A stretch of 10,067 bases of DNA from Oligoflexales bacterium (GTDB taxonomy: Bacteria > Bdellovibrionota_B > Oligoflexia > Oligoflexales > CACXFL01): assembly GCA_028282865.1 (NCBI GenBank), contig JANQHA010000005.1, positions 1-10,067 of the forward strand. Direction: 5' to 3'. Positions 1 through 5,763 of this stretch are shown one piece after another. Each line of letters begins with the position of its first letter. The first letter of the stretch is position 1. The position numbers and the translations under genes were made by a program. Below the pieces are notes generated by a model, which was not told the DNA's origin, did no database searches, and saw only the letters and a list, made by a program, of their open reading frames with translations.

Positions 1-1421
1 TACTGCATAGTGAAGGAAGATATACGGGTGTCGATGATTAGGAAATCATCTGCATCGAGTGAGATAAGAGACCTGGGCTCTTGGTTGCCTGGGTCTTGAT
101 TCTTTATACAAGTGAGCGCATCGCTGATAATGTCTCGCCACTTTTTTTGTAGGTCCGTTGGTACGACCTCGATTTGATCAAATAAAGCTTCAATGAAGTG
201 GGTGTAAAGCTCCGGCGAGAAATAGTCACAGGCTCTTGCAGGTAAATTATGGGCTTCGTCGATCACTAGATTAGCGCCTAGAGACTCTCCACTCTCGTCA
301 AGGTACAGATCGGTAAAAGAAATCCTCGGAGAAAAGATGTAGTTATAGTCGCAGATCACGACCTCGACGTCTGACGCCGCCTCTAAAGATAGTTCGAAAG
401 GGCATACTTCATATTCTTCGGCAAGGTTCTTGAATACCTCTAAATCTAGTGTCGGATACGACTTCATTTTATCTTTTAGCTTATGCTCCGAGACTTTGTC
501 GTAATAGTTTTTGGCGTAAGGGCAATGGTCTGGGCTGCAAAGCGGCTCTTCTAGCATGCACGCCTTAGACTTTGCATTGATGGTGATAGAGCGAACCGGA
601 TGATCGTGTTCCTGAAATTTTTCTACAGTTTCCCTAGCCAAAACATGCTGGCTATTTTTCGGAGTTACATAGATGAGCTGAGCGCCATTAGCGAGCGAGT
701 TTTTCAGGGTCGGGTACATAACCCCAACCGTTTTACCCAACCCGGTGGGTGCTTGGATAAGTCCAGATGTCGGCTTCTCTAGCCAGCTGTCTATGAGGTT
801 TACAAGATCGAGTTGCGAAGAGCGAGGGTTTTCAAAAGGAAACGAAAGCTCCTTTGACAGGTTTTTACGCCGCTGCTTAAGTTGCTTGTGGCCTTTAACT
901 TGATTTTTTAAAATGCTAAGCCGAGTGTTAAACCACTTTTGATATTCTTCTAAGTTAAAAGGAACCTCGTAGATAGACTCTTTAAGCCCGATGGTTGAGA
1001 CCAATTTGAGTTGGACTTTCGGTAGCAGATCATTGGCTTTAAAATACATAAAGGCGTAGGTCTGCGCTTGGAGTAGGTAAGGGTGATCTTCGATTTCACT
1101 AAGAGTTGCTGTGAGTTTTTGAATATTCGAAGTGGATTTGATCTCTTCAATGATGATCTCGTCATCGTTAAAGATGATACCATCACAGCGACCGCTGATG
1201 ACAAACTCGACCTCATCATGAGTAGTGGTTAGTTCAAGTGGCTGTTCTTTATGGTAGTTAGGGTTTTTCTTAATTGATCTAGCTTGGACAATGCTATGGA
1301 TCTCCGTGCCAGTTTGTAGCTGCTTTGCGTAGCCTGAAAACATATCAATGTGGCCACGGCGTTGCTGGGGCTGAGAGAATTCTCTAACTGAGATTTTAAT
1401 CTTAGACATATCCATCGTCAT
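1..1421 (-). CDS. PD-(D/E)XK nuclease-XPD/DinG-type Fe-S DNA helicase fusion, C-terminus beyond the left edge
   Basis: About 473 codons are visible without a stop. The gene continues past base 1. Residues 35-125 look like a Cas4/RecB-type nuclease: a GTEIH segment (38-42), D80 in GRCDG, the E93-x-K95 pair in EEIKS, and a Q118-xxx-Y122 motif. A superfamily 2 helicase core of the Rad3/XPD/DinG kind follows: an FPFxxPRxxQ entry motif (194-203), Walker A QAPTGLGKT (223-231), four cysteines able to hold a 4Fe-4S cluster (C288, C295, C300, C340), an ICDYNYIF segment (356-363) and the DEAH box at 388-391. Fused proteins of this build are known in Firmicutes at roughly 780 residues, so about 300 residues with motifs IV-VI are probably missing here. 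The expected role is ATP-driven 5'-3' unwinding coupled to DNA cleavage in repair or replication; this is inferred from family. The first ATG shares one base with the mnmA stop (TGATG), which points to translational coupling. ATGs at 1415 and 1409 are alternative starts; none has a strong SD. Confidence 0.9.
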   Translation of the reverse strand, partial: MTMDMSKIKISVREFSQPQQRRGHIDMFSGYAKQLQTGTEIHSIVQARSIKKNPNYHKEQPLELTTTHDEVEFVISGRCDGIIFNDDEIIIEEIKSTSNIQKLTATLSEIEDHPYLLQAQTYAFMYFKANDLLPKVQLKLVSTIGLKESIYEVPFNLEEYQKWFNTRLSILKNQVKGHKQLKQRRKNLSKELSFPFENPRSSQLDLVNLIDSWLEKPTSGLIQAPTGLGKTVGVMYPTLKNSLANGAQLIYVTPKNSQHVLARETVEKFQEHDHPVRSITINAKSKACMLEEPLCSPDHCPYAKNYYDKVSEHKLKDKMKSYPTLDLEVFKNLAEEYEVCPFELSLEAASDVEVVICDYNYIFSPRISFTDLYLDESGESLGANLVIDEAHNLPARACDYFSPELYTHFIEALFDQIEVVPTDLQKKWRDIISDALTCIKNQDPGNQEPRSLISLDADDFLIIDTRISSFTMQ

Positions 1422-2488
1422 CAAAGCAATTTATCGATAGTTCCAGACCCTAGGCAGTACTGATCCTCATCATAGAGTACGCAAAATTGCCCAGGAGCGA
1501 TACCATAATCCCCTGGATCAATATCGACAAGCATGGCCTGGTCAACAGGCTCCAAGGTGCAAGAGTTGGTATTAGGGCCATGACGTAACTTGCAATGAAG
1601 CTTTTTGTCCGCTGATGGTGGCTTACCACTAATCCAGTGGATATCCTGGATTAAAAACTGTTTTTTAAGCTGGTGTTTATGGGCTTCTTCATGTGAAACA
1701 TAAATAATATTATTTTCGGTATCCTTATCAACGACAAACCAAGGTCCACCACTCAGCCCCAAACCTTTCCTCTGACCGATTGTGTGGTACCAAAATCCCT
1801 TATGAGTGCCGATCTTTTTGTTAGATTCCAATTCAATGATCGACCCTTGTTTTTCACCTAGGTGAAACTTAACAAAGTCGGAATATTTAATCTTACCCAG
1901 GAAGCAGATCCCCTGGCTGTCAGGTCGATCTTGTGTGGGTAGATCGTAGGCCTTGGCTTTAGCGCGTACCTCACTTTTGGGATAAACGCCGAGCGGAAAG
2001 ATACACCGACTCAATTGATCTTGACTCAAGTGAGATAGAAAGTAGCTTTGATCTTTTATCGGATCGACACCTCGCTTGAGTTTGCACCCTCCTTCCATAC
2101 GTTCGACGCTGGCGTAGTGACCACTGCAGACAAGGTCGTAACTCGGATCAATACGATCTAAGAAAGCACCAAACTTGATGCGCTGATTGCACATGATATC
2201 AGGGCTTGGGGTTCGGCCTTTTTTAAGTTCATCCAAAGTATAGCTTACGACTCTGTCGTGATATTCCTTTTGAAGTGGAATGATTTTCAGTGGAATATCT
2301 AGCTGGTCACACACTGCTTGGGCGTACTTTAGATCCTCTTCCCAAGGGCAATTGCCCAGGAATGCGAGTTCGTCCTCTAACCAGATTTTAAGATAGAATG
2401 CTTCGATGTCGTGATCACCCGATTGGTTAATCTCGGCAAGAGCTACGGAGCTATCGACCCCCCCTGACAATAATGCTGCTATTTTCAA
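1421..2488 (-). CDS. mnmA: tRNA-specific 2-thiouridylase MnmA
   Basis: A 355-residue cytoplasmic enzyme that adenylates and thiolates U34 in the wobble position of tRNA-Lys, -Glu and -Gln, with sulfur delivered by a persulfide relay. The N-terminal PP-loop SGGVDSS (8-14) binds ATP. The two catalytic cysteines are C100 in DIMCNQRIKF and C195 in DSQGICFLG. The KDQSYFL segment (145-151) and the YHTIGQRKGLGL stretch at the start of the C-terminal barrel are also typical, and the length is normal for the family. The start is TTG: it sits 9 bases after a clear AAGGA site, and the only nearby upstream ATG runs into a stop. The segment after residue 33 (LKIW, then NCPWEEDLKYA at 46-56) differs from the E. 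coli form, which has a YC..AADLADA stretch there. It reminds me of plant plastid MnmA proteins; that resemblance is from memory. It is first in a minus-strand unit with the nuclease-helicase. Confidence 0.96.
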   Translation of the reverse strand: MKIAALLSGGVDSSVALAEINQSGDHDIEAFYLKIWLEDELAFLGNCPWEEDLKYAQAVCDQLDIPLKIIPLQKEYHDRVVSYTLDELKKGRTPSPDIMCNQRIKFGAFLDRIDPSYDLVCSGHYASVERMEGGCKLKRGVDPIKDQSYFLSHLSQDQLSRCIFPLGVYPKSEVRAKAKAYDLPTQDRPDSQGICFLGKIKYSDFVKFHLGEKQGSIIELESNKKIGTHKGFWYHTIGQRKGLGLSGGPWFVVDKDTENNIIYVSHEEAHKHQLKKQFLIQDIHWISGKPPSADKKLHCKLRHGPNTNSCTLEPVDQAMLVDIDPGDYGIAPGQFCVLYDEDQYCLGSGTIDKLL

Positions 2489-2497
2489 CTTAATGAG

Positions 2498-2502
2498 TCC
2501 TT
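2498..2502 (-). promoter_or_regulatory. Shine-Dalgarno site fixing the mnmA TTG start
   Basis: Read on the minus strand the bases are AAGGA, followed by nine bases and then TTG AAA ATA. The only nearby upstream ATG meets an in-frame TAA just before the TTG, so this site decides the start codon. Confidence 0.75.
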
Positions 2503-2576
2503 ACAGTCATTTGAGAGTTGATTTTTAACATGAATGGAGCCAGTGTTCCAGTAAGCATCTAGAGGAGGCAGGTAGG

Positions 2577-2582
2577 TATAAT
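2577..2582 (+). promoter_or_regulatory. Candidate -10 box for the glycosyltransferase-proline dehydrogenase unit
   Basis: A perfect TATAAT hexamer lies 48 bases before the glycosyltransferase ATG, in the 142-base divergent gap with mnmA. No good -35 hexamer is seen 16-18 bases upstream (the region reads AGCATC), so the assignment rests on the -10 alone. On the opposite strand a TATAAT also occurs at 2599-2594 and could serve mnmA, again without a convincing -35. Confidence 0.3.
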
Positions 2583-2616
2583 GTGTTGTAATTATTATAT
2601 AAGGTATTTGCTATTG

Positions 2617-2632
2617 ATAGCTGGAGAGCTAT
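2617..2632 (+). promoter_or_regulatory. Small hairpin presenting the glycosyltransferase ribosome binding site in its loop
   Basis: The bases form ATAGCT-GGAG-AGCTAT, a perfect 6-bp stem with a four-base loop. The loop is exactly the SD-like GGAG, and the right arm contains the first two bases of the ATG at 2631. Transcripts could therefore hide the start codon partly. The stem is short, so it may be chance. Confidence 0.35.
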
Positions 2633-3341
2633 GAATTCAGTTATAGTTCCAGTTTTCGGAGATGATAGCTGCCCAGATGTTGATAAGATCTGCGAGCGAT
2701 TGACGCAGCATGGTCTTGAGGTCATTTTCGTTTCAGGTTGTGATTCGCCTTTGATTTGTAAAGTCGTAAGTGGTTTTGGCTACCGGTATATCGAGCTCAG
2801 TGAGCAAAGTCGGGGCGCTCGATTACAAGCTGGTTTTCTAGCGAGCTCTGGGAATATTGTTTTGTTTCATCACCCTAGATCACTGATAGATCTAGAAGGT
2901 ATCAAATATTTTTCTAAGATGTCGGGGCAAAGAGTGTGGGGTGGTTTTACTCATAAGTTCGACAAATCACATCCATTTCTTAAATGGACTTCTTGGTATT
3001 CCAACTACGCTCGAGGAAGACGCGGGATATTATATTTAGATCATTGCATCTTTGTATCGCGAGATTTATTGGAGTTGATTGGCGGATTTCCTTGTCTAGA
3101 GATCTTTGAAGATACTGAGTTAAGCACTCGTCTACGAAAGCATGCTTCACCGAAGCTTCTGCCTTATATTGCAACAACTTCTGCCATTAGGTTTGAGAAA
3201 AACGGATTTTTAAAACAGGGACTGTTGAATCAACTGGTAAAAATTGGATTTTACTTTAATATATCGAAAAACCGGATGAACCGACTGTACGAAAAAGATA
3301 TGACGCTTAACAGCGATTATAATCGTAAGGTAGACCAATGA
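2631..3341 (+). CDS. Family-2 glycosyltransferase, TIGR04283-like, with degenerate donor/metal site
   Basis: A 236-residue GT-A fold protein with no signal peptide or clear membrane helix, so probably cytoplasmic or peripherally membrane-bound. It follows the TIGR04283 layout: a VIVPV start strand (4-8), SRGARLQAGFLASSG (60-74, matching the family's RGRARQMNAGA stretch), WGGF (103-106), an IFVSRDLLELIGGFP block (140-154) and the ED-ELS-RLR motif at 160-168, which carries the presumed catalytic acid. What is missing is notable: the usual DGGSxD donor loop reads VSGCDS (34-39), and the HADT/DxD metal motif reads HHPR (80-83). It may use a different donor, lack metal dependence, or have lost transferase activity. 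No alternative start codon exists between the upstream in-frame TAA at 2589 and this ATG, so the start is firm. Its last four bases overlap the proline dehydrogenase start (ATGA). The acceptor is unknown. Confidence 0.8.
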   Translation: MNSVIVPVFGDDSCPDVDKICERLTQHGLEVIFVSGCDSPLICKVVSGFGYRYIELSEQSRGARLQAGFLASSGNIVLFHHPRSLIDLEGIKYFSKMSGQRVWGGFTHKFDKSHPFLKWTSWYSNYARGRRGILYLDHCIFVSRDLLELIGGFPCLEIFEDTELSTRLRKHASPKLLPYIATTSAIRFEKNGFLKQGLLNQLVKIGFYFNISKNRMNRLYEKDMTLNSDYNRKVDQ

Positions 3342-4525
3342 ACCAACATGATAACGTGTTAGCTGATTTTGAGGATACTGAAACTGCTTTTGCTGGCAAA
3401 TCGACCTGGCAGCTCAGGGAGTCCTTTGCCGTTTTTAAACTGTTTGGAATTCAATCCATCATATACATCGGGACCAAGATCATTGTTTTAGGACTTAAGT
3501 TTAAGCTGCCGATCACTTGGTTGGTTAAATACACTATTTTTAAACAATTTTGTGGTGGCACTTCTATTGATGATTGTGAAGCCGCTGTCGATCAGATGTA
3601 TAAGTATAAGGTAGGCTCGATCCTAGATTACTCGGTAGAGGCTTGCGAGCGAGAGGAAGACTTAGACCAGGTGGCTGATGAAATTTGCCGAACCATAGCC
3701 AAAGTCGTAGAGAGTGAGGCTCTTAAATGTTCGGTCTTTAAAATGAGTGGCATCATTACTTTCGACTTACTCCAGCGAGTTTCAAGTCAGGAGCAACTTA
3801 CCAAAAAGCATCAAGAGTTATGGGATAGGGGAGTGCAGCGGCTTGATCTCATTTGTAAATATGCTGCTGATCGTAAAGTACCATTGCAGATCGATGCCGA
3901 GGAAACTTGGATTCAACCCGCTATCGATAATCTAGCCGAAGATATGATGGTGAAATACAACACCGAGAAAGTGATTGTATACAATACTTTGCAGATGTAC
4001 CGGCATGACCGTTTGGCATATCTCAAAGATTGGTACGCCAAAGTGAATGGTAGCTACAAGTTGGGAGTGAAGTTGGTACGAGGTGCTTATATGGAGAAAG
4101 AGCGACTTCGTGCTGAGCAGCTTGGTTACCCATCTCCGATTCAGAGTGATAAGGAATCTACCGATCAAGATTTTGATGCGGCCATGATGTTTTGCTTAGA
4201 ACGACTTCATCAGGTAGCTGTTTTTATTGGAACTCACAATGAGCAGTCCACACTTAAGGCTGTAGATTATATGCGAGCTAACGATATTGGAGCTAGCGAC
4301 CCTCGGGTGCTGTTCTCTCAGCTATATGGAATGAGTGAGCACATTTCTTTTAACCTGGCAAAGCACGGCTACCAAGTGGCGAAGTATGTCCCTTATGGGC
4401 CAATTAAATCGGTGCTTCCTTACTTGTTTAGGCGAGCGGAAGAGAACTCTTCGATAAAAGGTCATGCAGGCAGAGAATTGGAGCTGTTGTCTAGGGAAAT
4501 TGTTAGGCGGAAGAGGCTTGTATAA
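3338..4525 (+). CDS. Monofunctional proline dehydrogenase
   Basis: A 395-residue FAD enzyme oxidising L-proline to delta-1-pyrroline-5-carboxylate and passing electrons to the respiratory quinone pool, usually at the inner membrane. The TIM-barrel motifs are all present: ILDYSVE (94-100), K135 in KMSG, DAEETW from D186, YNTLQMY, VKLVRGAYM with R248, a GTHNEQS segment, and KYVPYG (349-354) followed by YLFRRAEEN (362-370). Y362, R365 and R366 correspond to substrate-binding residues of E. coli PutA. Extended motifs such as DAEETWIQPA and KYVPYGP match the stand-alone eukaryote/Bacteroidetes type rather than the PutA fusion. No P5C dehydrogenase lies in the window, so the second step must be encoded elsewhere. 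An AAGG site with a 7-base spacer precedes the ATG, which overlaps the glycosyltransferase stop (ATGA). The coupling implies co-expression, though a shared pathway is not obvious. Confidence 0.93.
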   Translation: MNQHDNVLADFEDTETAFAGKSTWQLRESFAVFKLFGIQSIIYIGTKIIVLGLKFKLPITWLVKYTIFKQFCGGTSIDDCEAAVDQMYKYKVGSILDYSVEACEREEDLDQVADEICRTIAKVVESEALKCSVFKMSGIITFDLLQRVSSQEQLTKKHQELWDRGVQRLDLICKYAADRKVPLQIDAEETWIQPAIDNLAEDMMVKYNTEKVIVYNTLQMYRHDRLAYLKDWYAKVNGSYKLGVKLVRGAYMEKERLRAEQLGYPSPIQSDKESTDQDFDAAMMFCLERLHQVAVFIGTHNEQSTLKAVDYMRANDIGASDPRVLFSQLYGMSEHISFNLAKHGYQVAKYVPYGPIKSVLPYLFRRAEENSSIKGHAGRELELLSREIVRRKRLV

Positions 4526-4533
4526 GGGCATTG

Positions 4534-4545
4534 GTTTAATTAAAC
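4534..4545. repeat. 12-base perfect palindrome between convergent genes
   Basis: GTTTAATTAAAC lies in the 22-base gap between the proline dehydrogenase and the HEXXH gene. It has no GC-rich stem and no T-tract, so it is not a canonical terminator. It could be a protein site or chance in an AT-rich gap. Confidence 0.3.
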
Positions 4546-4547
4546 AT

Positions 4548-5531
4548 TTACATAAATACCCACTTATAGATGGCTGCCCAGGTACCTAGTTTTAGAGCTA
4601 TAAAAGCTGTTCGTGGCGTAGCAGGGTTAACCCAAACCGAGTGAAAAATATGTTGTGAATAACGCATACCTAGATTCGCGAATTCTGCTAAATGAAAAAA
4701 CAATTCCTGTTTTTTAACAGGTGAGAAAAACAACTCTCGAAGACCCTGCCGGGTAAAAAGACGGCGGAAAGTCTGCTCGCTTGCTCGAATTTCTGTAGCA
4801 TCAATTAACAAACGGTAAGCAGACACTATCCGAAACCTCTCCGAACCAGTAAGAGACCCTTTGCCGTCTCGTACAAGCTTTTTTATCGCTGAACGAAGGC
4901 TTTCGGGCAAGGGTGGCATAGTTTTATTTAAACTAGCGGGAGAAAGGATGAAGTCCTCCATATGTTGCATTTCATGTCGCATTAAAGCATTACCCATATG
5001 AAGTGGATTGATAAATAGGATACCTTTTGCATTTGGCTGGCCTCTACGGATTGTTGACAGTGAAGCACCTTCGATAGTTATGCCCATCAATTTCTGTTGA
5101 TTTAATTTTACGACTATACGTACGTTAGATTTTTTAAGTTTGTTGAACGACTGTGTAAAAACATCCCCATAAATTGGATCTGAAGGGGCTTTGGTAACTT
5201 CAATCCCTTTGCCAACGCTTTGCATTTTGATAGTATCACGACCCTGTTGAGTACTCTGATAAACATCGACATACTTTCCCTCTCCACCAGCTTCGACTAG
5301 TCGCGCCATCTCATTTTCATACTGGATTGGGTTTTCAACTTTTGTTAAGTCTAATTTTCGAACTTGCTGACGTAAATCCTTACCGTTGTTCCAGAATAAT
5401 GGTTCGAGTAACATCGGGTTATTTATGACCTCTTCTGTACGCATCTCCACAGTCAAGTCATCACATCGCTTGGCGAGAAGCAAAGATGGCCATACAAAAA
5501 CAAAGCAAAATAGGAATATTTTAGTAAGCAT
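4548..5531 (-). CDS. Exported HEXXH protein, putative zinc metallopeptidase of unknown family
   Basis: I do not recognise the family. From the ATG at 5531 the product is 327 residues and begins with a Sec signal peptide: MLTK, a hydrophobic core IFLFCFVFVWPSLLLA, and a likely cut before KRCDD. An upstream in-frame ATG at 5576 would put 15 extra residues before it and hide the signal, so I prefer 5531. The centre has ALMRHEMQHMEDF, a classical HEXXH zinc site (H186, E187, H190), preceded by a strand ILFINP as in many metallopeptidases. About 57 residues later IDATEIRASEQ offers E247 as a possible third ligand, which would make it gluzincin-like. The C-terminal 20 residues are hydrophobic (AFIALKLGTWAAIYK) and may be an amphipathic or membrane-contacting tail. 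It is divergent from ushA and convergent with the proline dehydrogenase. The protease activity and target are inference. Confidence 0.75.
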   Translation of the reverse strand: MLTKIFLFCFVFVWPSLLLAKRCDDLTVEMRTEEVINNPMLLEPLFWNNGKDLRQQVRKLDLTKVENPIQYENEMARLVEAGGEGKYVDVYQSTQQGRDTIKMQSVGKGIEVTKAPSDPIYGDVFTQSFNKLKKSNVRIVVKLNQQKLMGITIEGASLSTIRRGQPNAKGILFINPLHMGNALMRHEMQHMEDFILSPASLNKTMPPLPESLRSAIKKLVRDGKGSLTGSERFRIVSAYRLLIDATEIRASEQTFRRLFTRQGLRELFFSPVKKQELFFHLAEFANLGMRYSQHIFHSVWVNPATPRTAFIALKLGTWAAIYKWVFM

Positions 5532-5537
5532 CCACTT

Positions 5538-5546
5538 ATAATAGCA
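5538..5546 (-). promoter_or_regulatory. Extended -10 element suggesting a leaderless transcript for the HEXXH gene
   Basis: Read on the minus strand the bases are TGC-TATTAT, an extended -10 (TGn plus a 5/6 hexamer), followed by AAGTGG and then the ATG at 5531. Transcription starting seven bases after the hexamer would begin on the ATG itself. There is no strong SD and no good -35. Confidence 0.3.
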
Positions 5547-5705
5547 TAGTGCAGAATCCAATACTAGATATTGCATTTTTAGGCTTAGAGGCGAGACGAA
5601 TGTGCCTTAATCAAGTAAAGATGATTCTACTCCTATTAGATGAGCAGATAATCGCTAAGGTGAGTAGATTACAGTATGTTTACTCGGGAGTTTTCGGCTC
5701 CACCC

Positions 5706-5732
5706 TTGCACGTCAGTTTGATTTGGTATAAG
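5706..5732 (+). promoter_or_regulatory. Candidate sigma-70-type promoter for ushA
   Basis: TTGCAC (5706-5711) and TATAAG (5727-5732) are separated by 15 bases, shorter than the ideal 17. Placed 31 bases before the ushA start, they give a short leader holding the strong SD. Confidence 0.35.
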
Positions 5733-5752
5733 AGACACATTATCAAATTCGT

Positions 5753-5757
5753 GGAGG
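5753..5757 (+). promoter_or_regulatory. Strong Shine-Dalgarno site fixing the ushA TTG start
   Basis: GGAGG stands six bases before TTG AAG TTC at 5764. The product then begins with a well-formed signal peptide, so the TTG start is well supported. Confidence 0.8.
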
Positions 5758-5763
5758 GGAGCT

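Noticed and set aside
950..1219. 89-codon minus-strand reading frame within the nuclease-helicase
   Set aside because: It is another frame of the same strand; the true frame carries the conserved nuclease motifs.
1..1421. CRISPR or defence association suggested by the Cas4-like domain
   Set aside because: No repeats, cas genes or other defence genes are seen; the domain order matches a known chromosomal nuclease-helicase family.
4534..4545. AT-only stem as a terminator for the proline dehydrogenase
   Set aside because: The palindrome has almost no GC pairs, no loop and no T-tract, so it cannot be called an intrinsic terminator.
5684..5702. GGAG/CTCC inverted repeat upstream of ushA as an attenuator
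   Set aside because: The stem is only four to five pairs with a seven-base loop and no following T-tract.
5549..5731. 60-codon plus-strand reading frame between the HEXXH gene and ushA
   Set aside because: It lacks an SD, matches no family, overlaps the HEXXH gene start and runs over the proposed ushA promoter.
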